Part shown: one piece after another, positions 42,481-52,530 of the stretch | Layout: every line of letters begins with the position of its first letter | Position numbering within the stretch: the first letter of the stretch is position 1 | Source of the DNA: Zygnema cylindricum | Taxonomy: Eukaryota; Streptophyta; Zygnematophyceae; Zygnematales; Zygnemataceae | NCBI GenBank assembly: GCA_037447655.1 | Contig: JBBHKE010002909.1 | Location: 165,671 to 229,670, forward strand | Length of the DNA: 64,000 nucleotides | Reading direction: 5' to 3' | The notes under the pieces: model-generated | The model's database searches: none | What the model was told of the DNA's origin: nothing | What the model saw: the letters and a program-made list of their open reading frames with translations, nothing else | Made by a program: the position numbers and the translations under genes

Positions 42481-43140
42481 AGCCTTTTGCTGCTTCTTCT
42501 CCCTCCCTCAAAATTTGCGGCTGGAATAGATGGTTCTCGTGGATTCTTTTGATTCACCACGGCTTCTCCCTTGTCCCTCGGATCCATATCCGTTTCCACC
42601 ACGTCTTCCGCTTGTGTCATTGGTGTTTCCAAGTTTAAGTCTTTCTCTGTCTGTTTTGAATCTGCGAGGATAACATCCGAACCTGAAGAGTATCATCTTC
42701 TTAAAAACCAGGATAGTTAGGGAGATGAAAGTCATCAGAATTGTCTGACTCAAATCTAATTCTGACTAACTTTGAGGATTTAAAGGGATCTACTGACTTC
42801 CCTTCATCCATAGCTACCAGATGCTTTACTAAAATTATATCTTCTCTCTTTAGATTATACACTCTTTACCCTTTTACATCCTCATCATATCCTAGCAAGT
42901 ATCCGGGTTTCCCTTTAGGATCTAGTTTCCAGTTTGATTTATCTGTATCTAAACTGAAGACTTTACTACCGAAAACCTTTAAGTGAGATAGATCTAGTTT
43001 TCGGTCGGTCCATTTCTCATATGGAGTTTAGCCTTTCACCGCCGAAGTTAGAACTCTGTTTCTCAAATAATTAGCACAATTCATAGCTTCTGCCCAAAAT
43101 CTTTTTCCTATCCTTTTTTTGACAACATACTCCGGGCACT
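42481..43140 (-). pseudogene. Copia-9 integrase C-terminus and linker
   Basis: Frames in pieces encode the KFFGSKVFSLDTD-type block near 42950, YLLGYDED near 42890, LVKHLVAMDEGK near 42810 and a variable acidic linker with PREPSIPAANFEGGRRSSKRLQEK near 42490-42560. Stops and a frameshift near 43110 separate it from the integrase core. Confidence 0.8.
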
Positions 43141-44493
43141 ATCATTTAGTGTCCTATTCAATCTCTCGGTAACACCATTATGTTCCGGGTTTTCTGGAAC
43201 TGTCTTTTGATGTTGAACACCATCCTCCCTTAAGAACTCCTCAAACTGATTGGAGGTATATTCCCCTCCATTGTCACTTCTTACTCTCTTTATTGAGGTC
43301 TCGTGAAGTTTCTCGACCCATGCCTTATATTGTTTGAAATACTCTGGAGTTTCTGATTTATTTTTCATAAAGTATACCCGGGAGTACCGGGACCAATCAT
43401 CAGTAATGGTTAGCATAAATCTTTTGCCTCCGGGTGATGGCACTCTCGCCGGTCCCCAAATGTCCGTATGTACCAAATCAAGAACTTTTTCTCCTTTATA
43501 AGTTGCTTCCTTTGGGAATGGTAATATGTGTGCTTTACCTTGAGCACATCCACTGCAATCACTCACATTATCATTTTCCCCAAAGCGTATCCTTTCAACT
43601 ACTCCCAATTTTTTCATTTCTTTTAACTTTTCTAGATTCACATGCCCAAGTCTCTTATGCCACAACATAATATCATTGATACCAGCATAATAAAGTTTGA
43701 GTTTTTCATTACTTAAAGCAAGCCTGAACATTCCTTGACTACCTTTCTCAGCAGTGATATACACATCTTCCTCAAAGCTTGCTGTAAAGACTCCTTTTCT
43801 AATGCTAGTTTCAAATCCTTTATCAACTAATACAGACGTAGAGATAAGATTTTTGTTTAACTCCGGAATAAACAATACATCGAAGAACGTAACTATTGAG
43901 ATTTTTCCCTCCACTACGACTTTCAGATCTACCGATCCTACATAAGTAGTGGTCACTACCCTCCCATCCCCATATTCAATCTCTACTGTAGGGAACTTTC
44001 TCAGCTTAGTAAACAGATGCTTATCTTTGCACATGTGCATGGATGCACCTGAATCCACAATCCAGCCTCCTTCACCTTTCAATCCACCGAAAGCACATTT
44101 CTGCTTTCGTGGAATTTCAACTTCTGTTTTTGCCTCCAACTCCTCATCCAAGAGAAATTTGTCCTCCTCCTCGTCGGATTCCTCCTCGAGTACCTGTGTG
44201 ACAAGTGCCTTTTTCTTCCCTCGTGTTTGACCCCCGGTCTGCCCCTCCTTTATCCGAAGCTCGGTCAGTTTGGAACATTCTGCCATGTAATGCCCGAGTT
44301 TCTTACAGAAATGACAAAGCCCCTTTGGTCCCCTTGTTCCGGATTCATCGGATTGATTTTTCAGGTCTCCCCCTCCATGGCTTCCAAGGGGTTTCTGTGA
44401 CTCTTTGTTTCTCCAACTTGCTCCAACCGCCAAGGCTTGTCCATTCTTAACTCCCCTCTGGATTTTGATTGTATTCTCTCGGACGAAAATCAT
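43108..44493 (-). CDS. Copia-9 gag C-terminus, protease, GAG-pre-integrase and integrase core
   Basis: 461 open codons, the longest frame of any element here. In order: CHFCKKLGHYMAEC zinc knuckle (residues 60-73), GGWIVDSGASMHMCKDKHLF protease (about 145-165), MLWHKRLGHVNLEKL (about 279-293), CSGCAQGKAHILPFPKE (about 316-332), DLVHTDIWGPAR (first D), RSDNGGEYTSNQFEEF (second D), and NPEHNGVTERLNRTL (E). It ends at a frameshift in SARSMLSKKG. It is a domain block, not an independent gene; the first Met is arbitrary. Confidence 0.9.
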   Translation of the reverse strand: MIFVRENTIKIQRGVKNGQALAVGASWRNKESQKPLGSHGGGDLKNQSDESGTRGPKGLCHFCKKLGHYMAECSKLTELRIKEGQTGGQTRGKKKALVTQVLEEESDEEEDKFLLDEELEAKTEVEIPRKQKCAFGGLKGEGGWIVDSGASMHMCKDKHLFTKLRKFPTVEIEYGDGRVVTTTYVGSVDLKVVVEGKISIVTFFDVLFIPELNKNLISTSVLVDKGFETSIRKGVFTASFEEDVYITAEKGSQGMFRLALSNEKLKLYYAGINDIMLWHKRLGHVNLEKLKEMKKLGVVERIRFGENDNVSDCSGCAQGKAHILPFPKEATYKGEKVLDLVHTDIWGPARVPSPGGKRFMLTITDDWSRYSRVYFMKNKSETPEYFKQYKAWVEKLHETSIKRVRSDNGGEYTSNQFEEFLREDGVQHQKTVPENPEHNGVTERLNRTLNDSARSMLSKKG

Positions 44494-44559
44494 ACCAACT
44501 ACTGAATTCCATATCCACCTGGAGTCCGGTAGATCCTGTACCCGGTTTACAATGTTCTC

Positions 44560-45219
44560 TTACTCATCGGATAATTTCATGAGTAAGCAGTGTACCTTTG
44601 CCTTCTCGGTTTCCACTTTTCTGTCACACTCTAACTCCATGAAGAGTATAGCCAGCTCATTGCAGAAATCGAGAATCTTCTCTCCTTTGTGAAAGTATCT
44701 ATTGATCCTTTGGTCTGCTAGCTTCTGTTCCTGAATAGTACCGCTACGGTACATCTCTATAAGTGCATCCCACAGATCGGATGCCCTTTCCACTTGCAAA
44801 TGAGGACTTGCGAGTCCTTGTGTGAGATGACGGAGGACAAAATGCTTGGCTGCCATGTTGTTGTTGTCCCAAATATCGATATCATTCTCCACATTCCTCG
44901 GAATAGGAGACATGAAAGTAGATCCGGTTGCTAAAGGTGTGGATTTCTCTTTTTCTTTCCCTTTTTCCATCACGATGCTTTCTCCATCTTTTGATTCCTC
45001 TAATGACGGTGGATCTGGTTTCCTACCAAATCTGCTTCCTCCAAACCTTGGAGGAATAGCAAGACCGGATGGGCGCTTCACTCGCCCACTCACTATTCCC
45101 CAAAATCTTTTCTCACATAGGGCTCCCATCATCATACTCTCCCAGTAGATGAACCCAATCCCATTGAATATGGGCACCCTAGAGGGTGGGCCCATAACCT
45201 GCAACTCTGAGACCTCTAT
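44560..45219 (-). pseudogene. Copia-9 gag N-terminus
   Basis: QVMGPPSRVPIFNGIGFIYWESMMMGALCEKRFWGIVSGRV, then a charged region, DIDIWDNNNMAAKHFVLRHLTQGLASPHLQVERASDLWDAL and a coiled FCNELAILFMELE segment. The family start codon at 45217-45219 is ATA instead of ATG, so initiation is lost here. The next Met is three codons into the primer-binding site. Confidence 0.88.
45185..45199 (-). promoter_or_regulatory. Copia-9 primer-binding site (internal tRNA-iMet)
   Basis: Minus strand GGTTATGGGCCCACC, a perfect 15-base complement of the plant iMet anticodon arm, immediately after the LTR terminal CA. Confidence 0.82.
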
Positions 45220-46182
45220 AGGTACTCAGAGTAGGCAGCCTGCTAGAAGCCTCTAGGATAATCTCAGTTCTTTAAGCTTTGTCTGAATATTGCTGACACC
45301 CTGACAGAATACAGACTGACCAAACTGCACCCCTTGGAAGGGCTGATTCCCCTAAGTCTGCCACAAAAAGAATCCTTGAATTTGCTCCCTTGAGCAGTTA
45401 ATTATCAATGGTCGAAGATGACCCTTTTATACAAGAGCTCTCTAAGAGAGAGGCGGCTACCTCTAATTTTCTAAGTCCTAAACCCCTCTCTAAACCCCCT
45501 CCTACTGATGTACGGAGCCAATCAATTGAGTGTACAGTACAGAAAGGTACTTGGTCAGAAGTACTTTCTGTACGGCCATTGTACGACATGGCCAGAAAGA
45601 CGACGCCTGCCATATTCGGGTTCGCTATAGTGTGTCCCGGAGATGCCGTTATCCAATGTCATGTTGCCACGTGTCACCTGTTGTGGTTATGACCGGAAAC
45701 CGCCAAATCAACCATTCCGCGATGCTGGCTTCTTTCTCCGTCGTTAGATTGATGTCGGCCTTAATTTATAGCCGTTTAAAATACAAGTACTACATTTCCG
45801 GTGTAATTCTATTTTAACTGTGTCTGTGTGATTCTGGTCAGTTTGTCATTAAATTGAACTTCTCTATTTCGTCATCTTTAAGTAGTTATCATACCCTATA
45901 TAATTCAGCATTGGTCTTAGACAACAGGGCTAGACTAACGGCTACTTTGACGGATGGTAGGCACCAGGATCAAATCCTGGGTCCGTCAATCCTTTTGGTA
46001 AGTTTGCCAAGGAATGCCTTCTGACTCTAGAGGCAGCCATGGCTCTAGCTTCTTCTCCTGCCTTCAGTGACTAAGACAAGTATGGGGGCTAGAGAGAGAA
46101 GTTAGAAGCAGGCTGCCTCTGCTTTTTCCTGCTCCTATTTAAATCATTTAAATAACCTAGGAAATACCTTTTAATTTCAACA
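45200..46182 (-). repeat. Copia-9 5' LTR
   Basis: 983 bp, TGCAACTC to TTTCAACA on the plus strand. A TTTTATAAAAG TATA-like box (minus strand) lies near 45424-45434, flanked by the GAGAGCTC hairpin. G-box CACGTG at 45669-45674. tRNA-like segment near 45918-45990. Confidence 0.9.
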
Positions 46183-47820
46183 ACGATAGCTTATCGGAAG
46201 TTGTCTGCAGTAGTGTCCTAGCCGGAGGAGTACAGGCAAATCCACCGGTGGGGTTGGGGTTCGACATTAACCTCTCAGAAAGACCGCTGGAAGCTTGGGC
46301 TACTGTTGAGCCGTGGAAAATGGATTAGACCTTGGGGGAGCAGTTGGACCCTCAGTAGAAGGCGCGGCTCTCCAAACTATTGGCAAAAAACAAGCAAGTG
46401 TTCTCATGGTCAGAAACAGATGTCGGCATCTACAAAGGAACCTTTTTCCTAATCGATATAATAGACAAGACGGCTACAGTTTGGCAGAAGCATTATCCTC
46501 TCAGCTTTAAGGAGAAGGAATTCATCACGGCTAGAGTCCAGACTTTGGTGGAAGCTAGATTGGTTCAGGAAAGTACTGGACTCCATGGGTTCGCTTCCCC
46601 AACAATTATTCCTCCTAAGAAGGACTCGTCAAAGAAAACTCTAGATTTCCGGATGTGTGGAGATTATCGCATGCTAAACACGGCCACCATCTCTAACCGG
46701 TATCCGATGCCAACTCCGGAAGAGATATTCAACTCTCTTGCTGGTGCCACTATCTACTCTACTCTGGACATGAAAAACGGTTTCCACCAGATCGCCATGG
46801 AACCGAAGCAGTAGGAGAGAACGGCATTTTGGGCAGGTTCTTAGCTGTATGAATGGATTTACATGCCCTTCGGGCTGAAGAATCACCGGCCAAATTCCAA
46901 CGGGCAATGGACGAAGCGCTCCGAGGAATCGATTGTGTCAGGTGTTATATTGATGATGTGATCATATTCTTAAAGAATTTTGAGGAACACCTCGAGCATA
47001 TCCAAATCGCTCTCCGGGTACTCCAAGCAGCGGGCTTGAAATGTCATCCGGGCAAAGGCATTTTTGGGGTGCATAAAATCATTTACCTCGAAAATGAGGT
47101 GACTCTCCAGACTGTGGGTCCCCACATGGTCAAGGTGGCTGACGCTCTTCCCCCATCGTAGGACATCTCGGCCCTTCACACCTTCCCGGGCTTGGCCAAC
47201 TATTATCGGCGGTTTATCCCCGAGTTCAGTAGTCACGCCCAGCCCCTCATTCAGTTATTCAAGAAGGACCTAGAATGGCAATGGGCCGAAGAGCAACAGA
47301 TCGCCTTCCAGTTCTTGAAGGATGCTCTGAAACAACACCCCGTGCTCCGGATGCCTGATCACCAGAGGCCTTTCCTACTTTATACTGATTGGAGCAGGTT
47401 TGGATTGGGAGCCGCTTTGGCTCAAGTTGATGATGCCAGAGCTGAATATGTGGTGGCTTACGCCAACCGGAGCAATAACCGAGCGGCGGGAAATTATAGC
47501 AGTTACCACGGACAGCTCCTCGGAGCTGTTTAATCCAGCATTTCCGGCCATATTTGTACGAGGTCCATTTCAACGTGATTACCGACCACCAACCCTTGAA
47601 ATGGATCATGGAAAATAGTAAATTAACCGGCAAACTCCCCAGATTGGTTCTTATCCTGCACGAATATTATTTCAACATTGTTCACAAGGTAGGGGAAATC
47701 CACGATAATGCTGACAGACTTAGTCAAAATCCTGATCCCTCCAGCCTTGATTCTTACGGGGCTCGGCATGATGATGACCCGAAACTCAGTTTGGGATTCA
47801 TTCGAGCATCTTCCGCCTAA
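46183..47820 (+). pseudogene. DNMT-Gypsy copy 2 reverse transcriptase and RNase H
   Basis: Resumes the gypsy frame after Copia-9. RT: FRMCGDYRMLN near 46650, LDMKNGFHQIAMEPK near 46770, YIDDVIIFLK at about 46949 and LANYYRRFIPEF near 47192. RNase H: LLYTDWSRFGLGAALAQVDDA near 47380 and ITDHQPLKWI near 47580. Stops at 46326-46328 (TAG for TGG), 46812 and 47159-47161 (TAG for CAG), and frameshifts near 46850 and 47530. Catalytic YIDD survives. Confidence 0.9.
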
Positions 47821-48830
47821 ATCTGGCTTTTTCAATCTGGGGGGGAACTGTCCACCTTTGTGGCGGACGTGGAGGGGCAGGCGCCCATAGGAGTCGGACG
47901 AAAGGATATTAAGAACGACTCCGTTGCTCTCAAATCTATCCAACAGGGTCTCCTCTTCCCCATTTGGCTGGAGTTCAATTATCCCATGTGCAAACCCGGA
48001 TGACGGCGTATGATTCGGACCGAGGCATTCTCCTCCGGAAATGGTCAGACGGTACGAGGAAAGTGGTTCCTCCCCCGTCAGCTCGAGAAACTGTGATCAC
48101 CAATCTCCATCAGCAATAGGGACACTTCGGGCAGAAGCAGAACCGAGCTTCATTCTCTTCTTATCCGAGGGATGTTTTATCGGTGTTCTTTAGATCTTTT
48201 GGGACCTCTTTCGACCACCAGACAGGGGAACCGTTTTGTGCTGGTCATGGTTGAACATTTTTCGAAATTGATAGAGTTGGTGGTTTTGCCCCGAAAGGAA
48301 TCTAAGTCAATTGTAGATGCATTTTTGCAGAGGGTGATGTCACAATTTGGGGCATCCGCAAAGGTTCTAACAGACGAAAAATCCGAATTTGCCGAAGAAT
48401 TTACCATTCTTTTGGAGAAATGCCTCATCGATGATCGACTAACATGCCGCGACTACCCCCAAGCCGACGGTTTGGCTGAAAGGTGCATACACACACTGAA
48501 GTGGTCACTACGTAAATATGCAGTGGAAGAAGATTTGGGAGAATGGGACCGAAGGGTGCCTTAGATTGCCATGGGATACAGATTTAGCAGACAAGCTTCT
48601 CTCCACACTTATAGCCCTTACTTCATTTTATTCGGACGGCATCCCATCCTGCCCGAGGCTGTCTCGACCCAAGTGGTGGTCCTTCTGGAGATGGGTGACA
48701 AGGGAACAGTCGAAAAACTGATTGCCGATAAAGCCAAGATCTTCCACCAAGAGATGCCTCTCGCTATGGGGAATTTACAGGCGGCTCAACACAAGGATCA
48801 GCTATGGTATTCTCAGTGACGGAGCAGAAA
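47821..48830 (+). pseudogene. DNMT-Gypsy copy 2 integrase
   Basis: The zinc-finger part is mostly lost near 48110-48170. The core at 48172-48564 has SLDLLGPLS (D), VLTDEKSEF (second D kept, G-S partly changed) and QADGLAERCIHTLKWSLRK (E). TAG at 48562-48564 replaces the TGG kept in copy 1. It continues 48571-48819 with FILFGRHPILPEA. Confidence 0.9.
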
Positions 48831-48921
48831 TTAGGTGCCCCGGCTGCGACCATTTTTGCCGGGGGACTTGGTATATCGGATGCAACAGAAGAAGGACACG
48901 CTTGATATTTAAGCACTGCGG

Positions 48922-49245
48922 GTGATTTTGAAAGTGATAGAAGTTTCCAACAAGGGAGTTCTTACACTAGAGGGAAAGGATGGTCGAAAAATTAAGGAGA
49001 ATCAGATCAATGTGGCCCTTTGCCATCTTCGGGGATTGGAGGACGAACACACTTTTCACTTGACTTGCTTTGCCGATCCTCCTTCATGTTCATCAACATG
49101 CAGCCAGACCTTTCAGTTGGGCAATGTCTTGATCTTCCATCGGTCCACTCAATGTAGGCATCCCGCTTGGCTCCCCTCCTCTCGGGAACCACGCACTCTA
49201 CCCTCCAACACATGGTTCTGCGGGAACTGCGAATTGGGCGGGTAA
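48922..49245 (+). pseudogene. DNMT-Gypsy copy 2 integrase C-terminus with PHD-type finger
   Basis: VLTLEGKDGRKIKENQINVA, then HLRGLEDEHTFHLTCFADPPSCSSTC (first Cys pair, C-x3-C), a middle part altered relative to copy 1 (STQCRHPAW in place of CERCHQGWH), and TWFCGNCELGG at about 49208-49242 (last pair), ending in TAA. The same Cys-rich tail at the same place in two diverged copies shows that it belongs to the family protein. The middle ligands are decayed. Confidence 0.65.
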
Positions 49246-49571
49246 TTATTCTTATGTCTTAGTCAAGTTGACTAAGATGGGGGGGGTTGGGACACCGTCT
49301 CCATTGCCAAGAACCCAATCCCTTTCCGCGACCAGGTGGGGAAAGGAAGGGGGGAGAGATATCATTTCGCCCTCCCATGCACTCATTCCTATTACTTGTC
49401 CGATAGTCTCCCCTATTTTGCATGCATGTCTATGGGAAGGATGCGGGCAAAAGTGGGCATAATCATTATTATGGGAAGCATTCGCATTTTGGGGGTTATT
49501 TGCAGGACTCTGATGCCGACTATTCCGAGCAGTGGGCCTTTCTCTCATGTTTCTCAGGCACGCTCGACACT
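49246..49571 (+). other. DNMT-Gypsy copy 2 3' UTR
   Basis: G-tract at 49277-49286, then about 285 bp related to 7041-7234 (shared AGGCACGCTCGACA at the end). It stops where copy 1 has its LTR. The next 97 bp (49572-49668) are anonymous DNA up to Copia-7. Confidence 0.65.
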
Positions 49572-49668
49572 ACACTATAAAAACGTGTATCAAAATTAGT
49601 GTTAGATGTTTAAATTAACGTTATTGTTTTGTTGGCATTAGTGCTTTATAACATTATATATGGCTAAT

Positions 49669-50390
49669 TGTTGATATTTGAGTATTTTCTATGTCTTTAT
49701 GGAAAAAGAGCAATGGCAATCTGTCCCTGACTCCCTTCTCCAAGCCCCACTTGTTAGTCACTGAAGGCTTGATAGGGAGCTAGGCCATGGTGCCTAAGCC
49801 ACTAGAAGACAAGGGTGGATTAGGTAGATTTACCAAAAGTTTTGACGGACCCACGAATCGATCTTGGAACCCGTCGGTGAATCTGTAGATTAGCTCGAAC
49901 CGTTAAGTCTAAAAAACAATACGATATATGGGGTTTGATAAATATATAAGTTTTACAAGATTAGTCGTTTAGCGTAGAATAGATACTTAGTGCATAGATA
50001 CAGTTTGATTTAGTACGGAGTACGATATGGGGACGGAACGGATACCACGCATTTGTTTCGATAGCGAAACAAATACCGCGCATTCAATTTCAACGACTAG
50101 GATTATAGCCGGTTTTGATCGAACGGGCGCGATAGGCGACGTGATCACAGAAGATGTACTTTTGGTGTTTTACGGTATTTGCCACGTAAAATGACACGTG
50201 GCGTGATAACATTGGATTACGGGAACTCCGGAGATTACGGGAACAAATCTTGATTTGACACGTGTCGACATATTGGCCATGTTGTATAATGGTCGTACAG
50301 AAAGTACACCGGCACCTGTACTTTTTTGTACGACACACTAATTTGATTAGTTCCGTACTTCAGTAGATAAGGTTTAAGAGGGGGAATAGG
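49669..50390 (+). repeat. Copia-7 5' LTR, left part
   Basis: TGTTGATATTTGAG onward, matching 59196-59889. Contains a perfect-type tRNA-like hairpin region near 49845-49905 (degraded), GTACAGAAAGTAC inverted repeat near 50297-50332 and CACGTG at about 50199 and 50262. Ends at the Copia-6 duplication ATAGG. The right part is 56808-57230. Confidence 0.9.
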
Positions 50391-51403
50391 TGAAGAAATT
50401 AATGGTTTTAAAGTATTTTCTAGGTTTGAATAGAAATAAAGAAGCCGAGGCAGTCTACCTCTAACTTCTCTCTCCAAACTCTCAAACTTGTCGCAATCAC
50501 TGAGAAATTGGAGAGGGAGCTAGAGCCATGGCTACCTAGGCTATCCTGAGGTTTACGGGAAATTTATATTAGTTAGAGGTTTTATTTACTAAAAGATATG
50601 TACTGGCCACAAGATTTGAACCTGGTACCTACCGGCCGGCAGACAGCTGGTAGCCGGTAGCCTTAGTCTTTAAGTCTAGAGTAGTGTTAAGTACTATATG
50701 GTATGATAATAATATAAACATAAATACGTAAACAATTCATTTAACTGTAATTGTTTACGGGATACATAGATCCCGTAATGTAAAAGTACGGATTTCAGAA
50801 CGGATAAGAAATCAATACCGCGCATTAATTTCTTTAGCGAAACGAATACCGCGCAGGTATTTATTCCGGCTACAATTAAATGTGAATTTAATCGGACGGC
50901 CAGAATTAGCGCCGAGATCGCGAAAGAAGATTTCGGCGGTTTTTGGACATCGCCACATCGGATGACACGTGGCGGAATGACATTGGAGCGCGGCATCTCC
51001 GAAGATTTAAGGAGCGAATCCGGACATACCACGTGTGGACATTTAGGCCATGTCGTACAGTGTTCGTACATAAAGTACACCAGCAGCTGTACTTTTGGGT
51101 ACGGAGGAGAAATCTGATTGGTTCCGTACATCAGTTGATAGAGTCTATGAGAGAGATAGGACTTAGAAAAATTAGAAGATAGAACTTTGACCCTCCATAA
51201 CTTACTAATCAGGGGAGCAAATTCAGAGATTCTTTTTGCTATCGACTCAGGGGAGTCTTACCTTCACAGGGGTGCAGGTGGTCAGAGTTTTTTGTCTGCC
51301 ACGGTGGCAGTTGTTTTTGCTGAAACACAAAGGGGTCAGGATTATCTTAGAGGCTTCTTGGAAGCTGTCCACTCTGAGGACTTATGGATGTCTCAGAGTT
51401 TCA
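50391..51403 (+). repeat. Copia-6 5' LTR
   Basis: Starts TGAAGAAATT (3' LTR has TGTAGAAATT) and ends GAGTTTCA. The gag ATG is at 51384 inside the LTR. Inverted repeat GTACATAAAGTACA / TGTACTTTTGGGTAC at 51066-51101. Confidence 0.92.
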
Positions 51404-52530
51404 GGTTATGGGCCCACCCTCTAAGGTACCAATCTTTATTGGAACTGGCTTCATATATTGGGAAAGTATGATGATAGGAGCTTTATGCGAAAAAAGGTTT
51501 TGGGAGATAGTGAGTGGACGGTTGGGGCGTCCATCAAGTATTGGAATTCCTCCAGGGTTTGGAGGAAGCAGATTCACCAGGAAAGAGAATCCACCTTCAA
51601 CGGAGGAAACAAAAGAAGGAGAGGTGGTGGACAAAGGAAAGGAGAAAGATGCGACCACACCAATAGCAACTGGTTTGGCATTCATTTCACCTTTTCCGAG
51701 GAACGAGGAGAATGATACTGAAACTTGGGACTTCAACAATATGGCGCCAAAACAGTTCATCCTACGCCATCTCACTCAAGGACTTGCATGTCCTCATTTG
51801 CAGGTAGAAAGGGCATCCGATCTTTGGATGACTCTCATAGAGATGTACCGAAGTGGTACGATTCACCAACAACAGTTGGTTGATCAGAAAGTTAAGGAGT
51901 ATGTATACAAAGGGGGGAAGATGTTGGATTTTTGCAATGAGCTGCTACACTCTTCATGGAGCTAGAGAGTGTAGGAAAAGATTTTAGTAAAAAAGAAAAG
52001 GTTAACTGTTTACTGATGAAGTTACCACATGAGTTCAAGAACATAGTCAACCGTGTGCAGGACTTGCCGGACTCAAGGTGGATATGGAACTCAATGGTAG
52101 GGATGATTCTCGTTCGAGAGAATACGATTGAGATCCAAAGGGGAGGAAAGAGTGGCCAAGCCTTGGCAACAGCGACTGACTGGAGGAACAAGGATTCCCG
52201 AAAACCAGTCGGAAACTATGGGGGTAAGGAGCAAAAAAAACAGGCTGACGAGTTCGAACCAAAGGCTCCCAAAGGTTTATGTCATTTTTGTAAGAAACCG
52301 GGGCACTATATGGCAGAGTGCACTAAGCTAACCGATCTTCAGTTAAAGGAGGGGCAGACTGGTGGTACCCCGAGAGGAAAAAAAAAGGCCCTTGTCACAC
52401 AGGTACTTGAGGCGGAATCCGAGGACGAGGACGATGAGCTCCTTTTGGATGAGGAGTTGGAGGCGAAAAATGAGGTTGAAATTCCACGAAGGCAGAAATG
52501 TGCTTACGGTGGATTGAAAGGTGAAGCAAG
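51384..52530 (+). pseudogene. Copia-6 gag
   Basis: MDVSEFQVMGPPSKVPIFIGTGFIYWESMMIGALCEKRFWEIVSGRL, charged region, then FILRHLTQGLACPHLQVERASDLWMTLIEMYRSGTIHQQQL. A 1-base shift near 51955 moves to the next frame, which continues MKLPHEFKNIVNRVQDLPDSRWIWN, LCHFCKKPGHYMAEC zinc knuckle near 52280 and an acidic EAESEDEDDELLLDEELEAK stretch. Only the single frameshift breaks it. Confidence 0.9.
51404..51418 (+). promoter_or_regulatory. Copia-6 primer-binding site (internal tRNA-iMet)
   Basis: GGTTATGGGCCCACC directly follows the LTR terminal CA and is translated as gag residues 7-12. A perfect complement to the iMet anticodon arm. Confidence 0.83.

Larger units (their letters stand above)
39963..46182 (-). 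mobile_element. Copia-9: Ty1/copia element inside DNMT-Gypsy copy 2
   Basis: 3' LTR 39963 to about 40912, gag-pol 40909-45219, 5' LTR 45200-46182. Flanks GCGAC (39958-39962) and ACGAT (46183-46187) are a poor 5-bp duplication match (3 of 5), as expected if mutated. About 150 bp spanning the pol end, polypurine tract and start of the 3' LTR is deleted at 40912. The LTRs otherwise agree closely, and 1.4 kb of gag-protease-integrase remains open. Confidence 0.92.
32415..49571 (+). mobile_element. DNMT-Gypsy copy 2: near full-length methyltransferase-bearing gypsy element
   Basis: Order: 5' LTR (32415 to about 33608), primer-binding site 33616, gag 33704-36600, zinc-knuckle region 36651-37031, protease 38094-38420, C5-methyltransferase 38817-39962, then (after Copia-9) RT/RNase H 46183-47820, integrase 47821-48830, PHD 48922-49245 and 3' UTR to 49571. 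The 3' LTR is missing. The coding sequence is riddled with stops and frameshifts. Joining 39962 to 46183 restores colinearity with copy 1 around 3780-3800. Confidence 0.9.
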
